From CAUTYU01 sp963545205 (GTDB lineage Bacteria > Desulfobacterota > Desulfovibrionia > Desulfovibrionales > Desulfomicrobiaceae), in contig CAUUHW010000005.1 of assembly GCA_963545205.1 (NCBI GenBank), positions 62,001 to 126,000 of the forward strand: a stretch of DNA of 64,000 bases, given 5' to 3'. Both the position numbers and the translations under genes were made by a program. Below are positions 1-8,117 of the stretch, piece after piece. The number at the start of each line of letters is the position of its first letter. Position 1 is the first letter of the stretch. The notes under the pieces were generated by a model that made no database searches, was not told the DNA's origin, and was given only the letters and a program-made list of their open reading frames with translations.

Positions 1-40
1 GTTACAGATTAACCACAAAAACAAACCATAAGGAGGAAAA

Positions 41-292
41 ATGACAAGTACGATGGTACATATACGTATAGATAAAGAACTCAAGGAAGAAGCCTGCGCC
101 AAACTCGAACTTATGGGGCTTTCTCTTTCCGAGGCTGTGCGCCTTCTTTTGATCAGGATTGCAAGAGAAAATGTCCTCCCTTTTGAAATTAGGGTCCCCA
201 ATGCTAAAACCAAACAAGCCATCAGTTGTGCAAAAAATGATGAATTCATTAAATTCAACTCGATTGAAGAATTGATAAACAGCGATGAATAA
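41..292 (+). CDS. RelB/DinJ-family antitoxin
   Basis: An 83-residue protein with the RelB/DinJ pattern: a short N-terminal ribbon-helix-helix (VHIRIDKELKEEA, then a helix with LGL-like turn and SEAVRLLL) for DNA binding and dimerisation, and a C-terminal tail (residues 50-83) that would wrap around a RelE/YafQ toxin. A good AGGAGG-type site precedes the ATG. It overlaps the next gene by 8 bases, as antitoxin-toxin pairs do, and the next gene begins with a YafQ/RelE-like domain. Expected role: neutralise that toxin and repress the shared promoter. The promoter itself lies largely outside the window. Confidence 0.85.
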   Translation: MTSTMVHIRIDKELKEEACAKLELMGLSLSEAVRLLLIRIARENVLPFEIRVPNAKTKQAISCAKNDEFIKFNSIEELINSDE

Positions 293-2063
293 GAGACAAT
301 GTGAAGCAACAAAAATATTCAAGGAAGATCTACTTCGATTTAAAGACAACAAAAATCTTATAAAAAAAATCGAAAAAACAATAAATATTTTAGCAAATGA
401 CCTTGAAAAATCAAATGAACTCTTTTTTTACCCTATTTTTGAAAAAGAAAAAAATTTTTATGAATGCAAATTACATTCAAATATTTTTATTATTTACAGG
501 AAATACAATAAAAAAATTCAATTTATAAGAATAGGAAGATACAGAGATTTTGAATGCAGAACAAATGAATATACAATCGGATTTACAATGTCATGCGGAG
601 AAAATGAATACAATAAAAAAAGTGAATTTTATAAAAATTTTTTGCATAAGGGGGAAAATATGCAAGAACATCAAAAACCAAGTTTATTGTTTTCAATTGT
701 CACGTTATCTACAGTTATTATGACTATTGCTGGTGGAATGCTGTTTTTTGATTTAAAATTACACATCCTTATGCTCTCTTCCTGGATCGTTGTCGCCCTG
801 TTTGCCCGTTTTTTGGGCTATACCTATACAGAACTTGAAACCGGTGCCTACGAACTTATCCAAAGAGCCATGGGAGCCGTTATCATTCTTATGTGCGTAG
901 GGGCCCTGATCGGAGCATGGATTTCAGCAGGTACTGTACCAATTATGATTTATGCCGGACTGAAAATAATAACCCCCAAACTTTTTCTCGTCACAAGTTT
1001 CATCCTCTGCTCGATAACGTCCCTGACAACGGGGACATCCTGGGGAACAATCGGGACAGTTGGCCTCGCTCTGATGGGGATTGGGACAGGATTGGGATTT
1101 GAGCCGGGAATGAGTGCGGCAACAATTATCTGTGGCGCATATTTTGGAGATAAAATGTCTCCACTGTCTGACACCACCAATATGGCCGCCGCTGTAAGTG
1201 AAGTTCCTCTATTGCGACATGTCCGTCATATGATCAACACAATCTCCCCGGCCTTTATAATTTCGATTATTGCCTACGCAATAATGGGTGTGAATCACAG
1301 CAACGGAATTGCTGAATCCGGCCAGCTAAATAGTATTCTGACAGGTATCAGCGAAAATTTCCCCATCAGCTTTGTCCCCGCACTTCCCATGCTCCTTGTT
1401 TTATTTCTTCTTATTCGCCAGACAAATCCTGTTCTTGCCATTGTCAGTGGCGCTCTTTTCGGAGTATGTATCGCGACAGTATATACAGGTATGGATCTTA
1501 CAGCCGCTTTCAATTCCATGTGGAATGGATACAAAGGTCAATTCTCTGATCCAATGCTGGCCAAGCTGCTCAACAGAGGAGGGGTCTCCAGCATGCTCAA
1601 TATTGCAGCCCTCGTCATTTTTGCCTGTGGTCTTGGAGGAATGCTTCGCCATATAGGAGTTCTTGATGCAGTGCTGAATCCCGTTGCACAAAAGGCAAAA
1701 TCAGGTTTTTCCCTTGTTGTCTCTACATTGCTCATTGGATATGCGACCCTGATGTTAACAGCATCCTGTTATTTCAGTATTGTACTTAATGGTACGCTTA
1801 TGTCCCCTCTTTTCCGCAAGCAGGGATTCCGTCCGGAAAATTGTTCAAGAGTGGTTGAAGATGCTGGCACTCTCGGAGGCCCACTTATCCCCTGGAGCTC
1901 TAATGCCCTCTTTCCGATTGGCATGTTAAGTATTTCTTATCTTGAATACTTACCTTACGCATTTCTTCTTTATCTTACGCCACTGATTTCTATTTGCTAT
2001 TCAATTTTCAATATAAATATGACAAAAATGAGCTATCAAGAGATGAATGAAGAAGAAGAATAA
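285..2063 (+). CDS. RelE/YafQ-like toxin domain fused in frame to NhaC-family antiporter
   Basis: Read from its first ATG this 592-residue frame has two unrelated parts. Residues 1-95 resemble YafQ/RelE mRNA interferases (core IFIIYRKYNKKIQFIRIGR followed by YRDFE), although the late His of YafQ-type active sites appears to be Tyr. Residues 126-592 are a complete multi-pass NhaC-type Na+/H+ antiporter with the family motif FGDKMSPLSDTT near residue 297. About 30 linker residues join them without a stop. A strong Shine-Dalgarno (AAGGGGGA) sits just before an internal ATG at 660, so the antiporter is probably also, or only, made from 660. The toxin has therefore either lost its stop codon or forms a real fusion. 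iadA and aspA follow in the same orientation, so transport of ions or carboxylates during aspartyl-peptide use is a plausible role. NhaC assignment is firm; toxin activity is uncertain. Confidence 0.75.
   Translation: MNKRQCEATKIFKEDLLRFKDNKNLIKKIEKTINILANDLEKSNELFFYPIFEKEKNFYECKLHSNIFIIYRKYNKKIQFIRIGRYRDFECRTNEYTIGFTMSCGENEYNKKSEFYKNFLHKGENMQEHQKPSLLFSIVTLSTVIMTIAGGMLFFDLKLHILMLSSWIVVALFARFLGYTYTELETGAYELIQRAMGAVIILMCVGALIGAWISAGTVPIMIYAGLKIITPKLFLVTSFILCSITSLTTGTSWGTIGTVGLALMGIGTGLGFEPGMSAATIICGAYFGDKMSPLSDTTNMAAAVSEVPLLRHVRHMINTISPAFIISIIAYAIMGVNHSNGIAESGQLNSILTGISENFPISFVPALPMLLVLFLLIRQTNPVLAIVSGALFGVCIATVYTGMDLTAAFNSMWNGYKGQFSDPMLAKLLNRGGVSSMLNIAALVIFACGLGGMLRHIGVLDAVLNPVAQKAKSGFSLVVSTLLIGYATLMLTASCYFSIVLNGTLMSPLFRKQGFRPENCSRVVEDAGTLGGPLIPWSSNALFPIGMLSISYLEYLPYAFLLYLTPLISICYSIFNINMTKMSYQEMNEEEE
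649..662 (+). promoter_or_regulatory. Internal ribosome binding site and ATG of the NhaC part
   Basis: AAGGGGGA followed by ATG at 660 lies inside the longer fused frame. It gives NhaC its normal N-terminus (MQEHQKPSLLF, first membrane segment soon after). It is the stronger translation signal of the two candidate starts and argues that antiporter protein can be made independently of the toxin domain. Confidence 0.65.
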
Positions 2064-2124
2064 TATATATGTGGCTATTTAATAAAAAGCAATATATATT
2101 AAAATATATTAAAAAGGAAATATT

Positions 2125-3297
2125 ATGTCTTCAATTCTTATAAAAAATGTTGATATATTTAATCCTGAACCTGAAGGAAAAAAAGATATCCTTATCATCA
2201 ATGATCGTATCGCTGCCCTTGCTCCTGATATTATTATTCCACAATGGTTGTCAGAAACAAAAATAATTGAAGAAGACAATCTGACAGCAGTACCAGGTTT
2301 TATAGATGCTCATGTTCATATAACAGGAGGTGGAGGAGAGTCCGGGTTTTCTTCCCAGGTTCCCCCCATTCAGTTCTCAACTCTTATAGAATCTGGGATT
2401 ACGACTGTGGGAGGATTGTTAGGCACAGATAATGTGACACGTAATGTAGCCTCTGTACTGGCAAAAGCAAATTCTCTGTACGAAGAAGGAATATCTTCTT
2501 TTATTATGTCTGGAGGTTATCCTGTACCTTCTCCTCACATCACAGGTTCTATTCGTTCCGATATTGCCTTTATTGAAAGAGTAAGGGGAGGAAAAATCGC
2601 TCTGGCCGACCATAGAGTTGCTCCTGTATCTGTCGACCAATTATCTTTCACTGCAACAGAGGTACGAATAGGAGGAATGCTGAGAGGATTCCCTGGAATG
2701 CTCATCATGCACATTGGGGCAAGTCCTGAATGTATGGATACTGTTTTCCAGGTCCTTGACCAATCTCCTTACCTGGGAAGACATCTTATTGCGACTCATA
2801 TCAATCGAAACGAAAAAACATTCAATGAAGCTGTCAGACTGACACAACGTTGTGGCTACATGGATATTTCATCAGGCCTTAATTCAAAAACGCTTGGGCC
2901 GGAAACGATAAAACCATCTCACGCTATCAGCTTGGCCCTAAAAAAAGGAGCTGTCCCCGAAAATATTCTTATGAGCTCCGACGGCAATGGAAGCGCTGCC
3001 AGATATGGTGAAGACGGAAGTGTTAGGGGCTTGGTTGCGTCTGATCCCAAATCCTTGTACTATGAATTTGTTGACTGCATAAAAGAAGGACTTGACATAA
3101 AAACAGCCCTTTATCCAATAACATATAACGTAGCAAAAGCATTTTCTCTTTTTCCTCAAAAAGGGACTATCTCAATCGGTTCTGACGCGGATATTATTTT
3201 ATTAGATAAAAAAATTACGATACAATCCGTAATTTGTCGGGGGAAAATAATGCTGCACAATGGAACTATTATCCAAAAAGGAACATTTGAAAATTAA
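2125..3297 (+). CDS. iadA: Isoaspartyl dipeptidase (beta-aspartyl peptidase)
   Basis: A 390-residue cytoplasmic amidohydrolase (M38 type). It hydrolyses beta-aspartyl dipeptides that arise from damaged proteins or peptide nutrients. Visible hallmarks: the metal motif GFIDAHVHITGGGGESGF near residue 60, the lysine likely to be carboxylated in GGKIALADHR, further metal histidines in LIMHIGAS and LIATHINRNE, and the catalytic Asp in MSSDGNGS. Length is normal for IadA. AAGGAAA precedes the ATG. It sits between the NhaC-type transporter and the aspartase fusion, so the operon reads as uptake, peptide cleavage to aspartate, and aspartate deamination. Confidence 0.92.
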   Translation: MSSILIKNVDIFNPEPEGKKDILIINDRIAALAPDIIIPQWLSETKIIEEDNLTAVPGFIDAHVHITGGGGESGFSSQVPPIQFSTLIESGITTVGGLLGTDNVTRNVASVLAKANSLYEEGISSFIMSGGYPVPSPHITGSIRSDIAFIERVRGGKIALADHRVAPVSVDQLSFTATEVRIGGMLRGFPGMLIMHIGASPECMDTVFQVLDQSPYLGRHLIATHINRNEKTFNEAVRLTQRCGYMDISSGLNSKTLGPETIKPSHAISLALKKGAVPENILMSSDGNGSAARYGEDGSVRGLVASDPKSLYYEFVDCIKEGLDIKTALYPITYNVAKAFSLFPQKGTISIGSDADIILLDKKITIQSVICRGKIMLHNGTIIQKGTFEN

Positions 3298-3369
3298 AAA
3301 CGATCTCCTTATCAGACCGATCTATTCCTTAAAATACATACTCTTTTCAAAATTAAAAAGGTAGTAGAT

Positions 3370-5238
3370 ATGAACAAAAATGAAATAAAAAATTTTCTGA
3401 AAGAAGTCTCATTATTCAAGAACCTTGATGAACATGAGCTCGAACTCATTGTTGAAAAAGTAAGCGTTAAGGAACTGAAAAAAGGAAAATTCATATTCAA
3501 GGAAAATTCACTGCGGGATGCAATTTACATAGTCTATTCAGGTGAGATAGAATTATTCAAGGTCACTCCATTTGGAGAAGAAAAACGCCTTTCATTTTTC
3601 AGACAATATGATTTTATCGGGGAAGGCTCCTTAATAGATGACCATCCTCATTCAACATCTGCTCGTGCTCTTTATGATGTAAAACTCTTTGTACTCCGCA
3701 GCGATGAGATACAGGAAGTTTTTAATGAATATCCACAAATTACATTAAAACTCTACAAACATCTGGCTGGAGTCATTACCCGCCGCATGACCCAGACAAA
3801 TATCCATTTTGTCAATGACGGAGCGCAATATGTATCAGGTCGAACACGCATGGAGCATGACTTGCTTGGAGAACGCGCTGTACCCGCAGAAGTCTATTAT
3901 GGCATACAGACTCTGCGCAGTATGGAAAATTTTAATATAAGCGGTGTCACCATCAATTTTTATCCTGTTTTTGTTCAGGCCCTGGCTATTGTAAAAAAAG
4001 CAGCAGCAAAGGCTAATCTTGATCTGGGCCTGCTGGACAGTGAAAGAGCCGGAGCTATTGATCTGGCCTGTGATGAAGTCATAAAAGGAAAATACCATAA
4101 AAACTTTATGATCGACATGATTCAGGGTGGAGCCGGAACATCAACCAATATGGCCGCAAACGAGGTTATCGCGAACAGGGCGATTGAAATCCTGGGCCAC
4201 AAAAAAGGTGAGTACGAATATTGCCATCCAAATAACCATGTCAATCTCTCTCAATCAACCAACGATGCCTATCCAACAGCAGTCAAGATAGCGCTGTTGC
4301 TCAATAATCCCAAACTGATTGAAGTCCTCAAGGAGCTGATTGAGGCCTTTAAGAACAAAGCCAAAGAATTTTCCGAGGTGATCAAAATGGGGCGTACCCA
4401 GATGCAGGATGCCGTTCCCATGACACTGGGACAGGAATTTGAAGCGTACGCCATAACCCTGGAAGAAGAAATTGCCCGTCTGGAAGAAAACGCAAAGCTG
4501 TTTTTGGAAGTGAATATGGGTGCCACCGCCATTGGGACAGGTATCAATTCCGAACCGGGGTACAGCGAAAAATGTATTTCTCACCTGCGGGAAATTACAA
4601 AGATGGATATTTCTCTGGCCTGCAACCTGGTAGAAGCCACACAGGACACAGGGGCCTTTGTCATGTATTCCTCTGCCATCAAGCGGCTGGCGGTAAAACT
4701 TTCAAAAATATGCAACGACCTCAGGCTGCTGTCTTCAGGCCCACGCACAGGCATCAACGAAATCAATTTACCGCCCATGCAGCCGGGTTCTTCCATCATG
4801 CCCGGAAAAGTCAATCCCGTTATACCTGAGGTTGTCAACCAGATCGCGTTTAAGGTTATAGGCAATGACCTGACCGTCACCATGGCCTCGGAAGCCGGTC
4901 AGCTGGAGCTGAACGTAATGGAGCCTGTTATTGTCCAAAGTATTTTTGAAAGCGTTGAAATGCTCAAAAAAGGCATGGAAGTTCTCAAATACCGTTGCGT
5001 GGACGGCATCACGGCCAATATTGAACGGTGCAGGGAACTGGTTCATCACAGCATCGGCCTTGTAACAGCCTTAAATCCTGTTTTGGGTTACGAAACATCA
5101 ACAAGACTGGCCAAAAAAGCTCTGGAATCAGGAGCCAGCGTGTATGAACTGGTGCTTGAACAGAAACTCCTGTCCAAGGAAGAACTTGATACCATACTCG
5201 CGCCGGAACGCATGCTGAAACCACAAAAAATGCACTAG
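3370..5238 (+). CDS. aspA: Cyclic-nucleotide-binding-type domain fused to aspartate ammonia-lyase
   Basis: 622 residues in two domains. Residues 1-140 form a CRP/FNR-like sensor fold (LFKNLDEHELELIVEK; GEIELFK; GEGSLIDDHPHSTSARA). In cAMP-binding proteins this last loop carries an Arg that grips the phosphate; here His stands at that place, so the ligand may differ or be absent. From about residue 157 a full aspartase follows, with GGAGTSTNMAANEV, STNDAYPTAVKI, GRTQMQDAVP and the flexible active-site loop GSSIMPGKVNPV. The enzyme converts aspartate to fumarate and ammonia. There is no DNA-binding domain, so the sensor probably regulates the enzyme allosterically. It is the last gene of the NhaC-iadA-aspA group; fumarate could serve as electron acceptor in an anaerobe. 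Domain calls are firm, allostery is inferred. Confidence 0.92.
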   Translation: MNKNEIKNFLKEVSLFKNLDEHELELIVEKVSVKELKKGKFIFKENSLRDAIYIVYSGEIELFKVTPFGEEKRLSFFRQYDFIGEGSLIDDHPHSTSARALYDVKLFVLRSDEIQEVFNEYPQITLKLYKHLAGVITRRMTQTNIHFVNDGAQYVSGRTRMEHDLLGERAVPAEVYYGIQTLRSMENFNISGVTINFYPVFVQALAIVKKAAAKANLDLGLLDSERAGAIDLACDEVIKGKYHKNFMIDMIQGGAGTSTNMAANEVIANRAIEILGHKKGEYEYCHPNNHVNLSQSTNDAYPTAVKIALLLNNPKLIEVLKELIEAFKNKAKEFSEVIKMGRTQMQDAVPMTLGQEFEAYAITLEEEIARLEENAKLFLEVNMGATAIGTGINSEPGYSEKCISHLREITKMDISLACNLVEATQDTGAFVMYSSAIKRLAVKLSKICNDLRLLSSGPRTGINEINLPPMQPGSSIMPGKVNPVIPEVVNQIAFKVIGNDLTVTMASEAGQLELNVMEPVIVQSIFESVEMLKKGMEVLKYRCVDGITANIERCRELVHHSIGLVTALNPVLGYETSTRLAKKALESGASVYELVLEQKLLSKEELDTILAPERMLKPQKMH

Positions 5239-5355
5239 GAATTTACAGCTCCACTCTCTTGGGGATTGCACGTTTTTTCTTCTGCAAGCTGGCAAGTCGT
5301 CTGCAATTTTACTTGACGGGGCAGCCTAAAAACAATAGACACAGTATTTCTTACG

Positions 5356-5431
5356 GTGGGTGTAGCTCAGCTGGTAGAGCTCCTGGTTGTGGCCCAGGCG
5401 GCCGCGCGTTCAAGTCGCGTCACTCACCCCA
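5356..5431 (+). tRNA. tRNA-His (GTG anticodon)
   Basis: A clean cloverleaf: acceptor GGTGGGT pairs with ACTCACC (one G-T), including the extra 5' G(-1) opposite C73 that is specific to tRNA-His. The anticodon stem CCTGG/CCAGG encloses loop TTGTGGC with anticodon GTG at 5389-5391, the T-loop is TTCAAGT, and CCA is encoded (5429-5431). The 3' 31 bases recur with one change at 10445-10475, so this gene is probably an integration target. Confidence 0.97.
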
Positions 5432-5471
5432 AAAGCAAGAGGACAGGTTCAAACACGGATCTGTCCTTTTT
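5401..5471 (+). repeat. Direct repeat copy 1: tRNA-His 3' end plus terminator (att-like)
   Basis: The last 31 bases of tRNA-His and the next about 40 bases are repeated at 10445-10516. The tRNA part differs at one base and the terminator part at a few. Such a duplication of a tRNA 3' end is the classical footprint of site-specific integration. The interval between copies is 5,044 bases. Confidence 0.8.
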
Positions 5472-5472
5472 T
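5440..5472 (+). terminator. Rho-independent terminator of tRNA-His
   Basis: AGGACAG pairs with CTGTCCT and a run of six T follows. It ends the tRNA transcript. A near copy lies at 10484-10516 within the second repeat. Confidence 0.85.
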
Positions 5473-5525
5473 ATATTTTCCCTTAATTCTTTCCTTTTCC
5501 ACTCTTCCGAGCTCTTCCTCTCCTT

Positions 5526-6212
5526 TTACCCAAATCCGTAAACCTTGCGGATAGACGGTTCATTATAGGCAAAATCCCAGTGCAGATCCCGTACAGCACG
5601 AACCAGCAGCTCAGTATTACGGGATTCAATAGCATCTATGATAAGAGCATGCTCATCAATGGCAGCGAGATACCATGCCTGTACAAAATTTTTACGCGGA
5701 AAATCCCATAGACGATTTTTTATAGGATTAAGAATCCGCCGGGCAAACAAGTTCGGACAAACCTGAAAAAAAATTTCATGGAAGGCGTAATGTTCTCTGT
5801 CATAGGCTGTCATGTCGCCATCAAGCACAGCAGAATGCATATTTTCATTCATCTTGCGCATATCCGCTAAAATTTCTGGAGAATAAACACCCAGCCCGCC
5901 TGCGATAATAGTATATTCCAAGGCTCCCATAATTTCATACAAAAAGGGAAAATCTTCAAGTTCAAGTCGATTTACAACAACCTTACTGCGAGGATAGATA
6001 GTAAGATACCCCTCTGCTTCCAGACGTATCAAGGAGTCGCGAAGAGGAGTACTGCTTATACCCAACGCTTGACTTATCGCCTGCAAGTCCAGGACACTTC
6101 CGGGTGACAACTCCCCACGTTTCATTTGATTGCGAATATAATCATATACGAGTTCCCGCCCGGAAATATTTTTTTTATCCCCCTTGGGAATTTGACGCTG
6201 AACCATTGCCAT
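5526..6212 (-). CDS. GntR-family (FCD-type) transcriptional regulator
   Basis: A 228-residue regulator: winged helix at residues 15-80 (LVYDYIRNQMKRGELSPG; LGISSTPLRDSLIRLEAEG) and an all-helical FCD effector domain whose His/Asp/Arg residues usually bind a metal and a carboxylate ligand. I chose the ATG at 6212 because AAGGAAA lies upstream; a longer TTG start at 6230 has no support. It is divergent from the TRAP genes that begin at 6520, so it most likely controls uptake and use of their substrate. The effector is unknown. It lies inside the tRNA-His-bracketed module. Confidence 0.9.
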   Translation of the reverse strand: MAMVQRQIPKGDKKNISGRELVYDYIRNQMKRGELSPGSVLDLQAISQALGISSTPLRDSLIRLEAEGYLTIYPRSKVVVNRLELEDFPFLYEIMGALEYTIIAGGLGVYSPEILADMRKMNENMHSAVLDGDMTAYDREHYAFHEIFFQVCPNLFARRILNPIKNRLWDFPRKNFVQAWYLAAIDEHALIIDAIESRNTELLVRAVRDLHWDFAYNEPSIRKVYGFG

Positions 6213-6375
6213 GATGATTTCCTTAAACAAATATGCCTGACCATTTCAACAGGCAGAACAAAAATTTTTTTCATATTTTTTGTAGCTGCGCAACACAATG
6301 AAAAGGGTACTGAAAATAAACAACCATATCAAGTTTTGATAACCACAATCACCCTGACACGATACATTTTTACTC

Positions 6376-6404
6376 TTGACAGCGGCAGATATTCCGTCTA
6401 ATTC
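6376..6404 (+). promoter_or_regulatory. Candidate promoter of the TRAP/ureohydrolase operon
   Basis: TTGACA (6376-6381), 17 bases, then TAATTC (6399-6404), in the divergent region between the GntR gene and dctP. An inverted repeat ATCAG...CTGAT (6409-6430) lies immediately downstream and could be an operator. This is pattern-based only. Confidence 0.4.
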
Positions 6405-6519
6405 TGACATCAGAAAAAGCACCATCTGATGCATAAGAAAGTTTTTCCTGTAAATTCAGGGAAAAAAGATGGAATCGTTCCATCAAAATATCTTTCAAAC
6501 TGAAAAGGAGGAGTTTTTT

Positions 6520-7521
6520 ATGAAATCCAAGCAATCCATTTCAATCCTGGCAATTTTCATTTTTTTTATCCTTGTTGCGAGTTCTGCTGATTCCGCAGAA
6601 TATAAATTAAAAATGCAAACTTATTATTCTCCAACAACTGCAACTGGAGCAAAATTTTTTGCGGAACAAGTAAAAAAACTGACAAATGGCAAAGTAGAAA
6701 TTCAGATATTCACAGGTGGTGAGCTTGTAGGATCAAATAATATCCTCAAGTCTGTACGCAGTGGAATGATTGATATCGGTCATGGAATGGGACATCACTT
6801 TACAGAACGCAAAAGCGGCTTGATTGAATCTGGACTGCCCATGGCCTGGATGTCAGCAACAGAGGCACAAATACTTTATGATCAACGGGGATTAGGAGAA
6901 TTATTTGCAAAAGACTATAATAAACTTGGAGTGATATATTTAGGTCCAACCTGGGCAGCTCCTTATAATACATTGAGCAAGAAACCAATCCGATCACTAG
7001 ATGATATGCGCAAAATGAAGATACGCGCGGTAGGAGCAACTGCAAAAATGTTAACGTCATTAGGCGTAAATTGTGTAACCATGCCTCCAGAAGATATTTA
7101 TCTGGCCCTGACAACCGGACAGATCGATGGTGTTGTTTATGGAAGTGCTGCAGAATATAAAGAAACAAAGTACTATGAGGCTGCCAGCTGGATCAATCTT
7201 ACACCGCTTATCGATCCAATTACCGACACATTGATTATTAATAAAAATCTCTGGAAAAAATTTCCTGAACAGATTCGTGAGGCTTTCCGTGCTGCCGCCA
7301 GTATGACCCGTTGGCATTATTATTCCTGGGGAGAAAACGAAAGTCTTAATGTTATAGAAGAAATATTCAAAGACAAGGCAACAAGATTTCCAGAAGCAGA
7401 CCTGCAAGAGTTAACCAGGGCTGCAGCAGAAATCTGGGAACAAGAAGCCCAAAAATCCCCTGAAGTTAAAAAAGTTGTAGACATTTTGAAGGATTTCGCT
7501 CGAGCAAAAGGTCGCATGTAA
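6520..7521 (+). CDS. TRAP transporter substrate-binding protein (DctP family)
   Basis: A 333-residue periplasmic solute receptor. Residues 1-24 are a signal peptide ending near SADSAEYKL. The body has the DctP pattern: TTATGAKFFAEQVKKLTNGKV-like N-terminal lobe, MKIRAVG with the carboxylate-binding Arg, and TGQIDGVVYG. ATG at 6520 is preceded by AAGGAGGAG, which rules out the longer upstream frame. DctQ and DctM follow, separated by a terminator-like hairpin. The ligand cannot be read from the sequence; a downstream ureohydrolase suggests a guanidino compound or its carboxylate product, but DctP proteins usually bind carboxylates. Confidence 0.93.
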   Translation: MKSKQSISILAIFIFFILVASSADSAEYKLKMQTYYSPTTATGAKFFAEQVKKLTNGKVEIQIFTGGELVGSNNILKSVRSGMIDIGHGMGHHFTERKSGLIESGLPMAWMSATEAQILYDQRGLGELFAKDYNKLGVIYLGPTWAAPYNTLSKKPIRSLDDMRKMKIRAVGATAKMLTSLGVNCVTMPPEDIYLALTTGQIDGVVYGSAAEYKETKYYEAASWINLTPLIDPITDTLIINKNLWKKFPEQIREAFRAAASMTRWHYYSWGENESLNVIEEIFKDKATRFPEADLQELTRAAAEIWEQEAQKSPEVKKVVDILKDFARAKGRM

Positions 7522-7533
7522 GTTCAAACAATC

Positions 7534-7568
7534 CTGGCTGTCATCAAAAAAGATGGCAGCCAGTTTTT
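7534..7568 (+). terminator. Hairpin with T-run between dctP and dctQ
   Basis: CTGGCTGTCATC (7534-7545) pairs with GATGGCAGCCAG (7552-7563) with a single G-T pair, followed by TTTTT. Lying inside an operon, it probably terminates only part of the transcripts and so gives more receptor than permease. Confidence 0.8.
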
Positions 7569-7610
7569 GATACTATGCATATTCATTTTTTATCACAAGC
7601 AGGAGTTATT

Positions 7611-8117
7611 ATGGTTTGTAAAATCATTCATGCTATTGACCGATTCAATATTGTGATCAGTAATATTGCCATGTGGCTTATAATTCCTCTTGTATTTGTC
7701 ATGCTCTACGAGACCACCGCACGATATTTCTTCAATTCCCCAACTGTATGGGGAACGGAACTCAGTATTATGATTTTTGGAGCATATATAATTTTTTCTG
7801 GACCATATTCAATACTAGAAAAAGTACAAGTAGGGGTAGATATATTTTCATCAAGATGGAAACCACGTACACGTGCATTTATCAACTGCATAACTTACAT
7901 ATTTACATTTATATTTTTCTATCAAATGGTACGTATATCTATTTTATACGCTATTGAATCATACAAATTACATGAAATATCTCCTTCAGCATGGGGACAA
8001 CCTGTATATCACTGGAAAACCCTTATCCCTATAGCGGCAATTCTCATATTACTTCAAACCATATCAGATTTTATACGTAATGCGTATATGGCAATTACAG
8101 GAGAAGAAATAAAATGA
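7611..8117 (+). CDS. TRAP transporter small permease (DctQ)
   Basis: 168 residues with four hydrophobic helices, the usual DctQ size and layout (early FNIVISNIAMWLIIPLVFVM, ARYFFNSPTVWGTELS motif after helix 1). ATG at 7611 is preceded by AGGAG. It overlaps dctM by four bases (ATGA), so the two permease subunits are translationally coupled. Acts in the inner membrane with DctM. Confidence 0.92.
   Translation: MVCKIIHAIDRFNIVISNIAMWLIIPLVFVMLYETTARYFFNSPTVWGTELSIMIFGAYIIFSGPYSILEKVQVGVDIFSSRWKPRTRAFINCITYIFTFIFFYQMVRISILYAIESYKLHEISPSAWGQPVYHWKTLIPIAAILILLQTISDFIRNAYMAITGEEIK

Noticed and set aside
2..352. 116-residue minus-strand frame at the left edge
   Set aside because: Antisense to the RelB/DinJ antitoxin and toxin start, low complexity, no ribosome site.
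5259..5541. Two plus-strand frames (with CSSAGRAPGCGPGGRAFKSR and GVAQLVELLVVAQ)
   Set aside because: Both are read through tRNA-His and its terminator; such peptides are typical tRNA artefacts.
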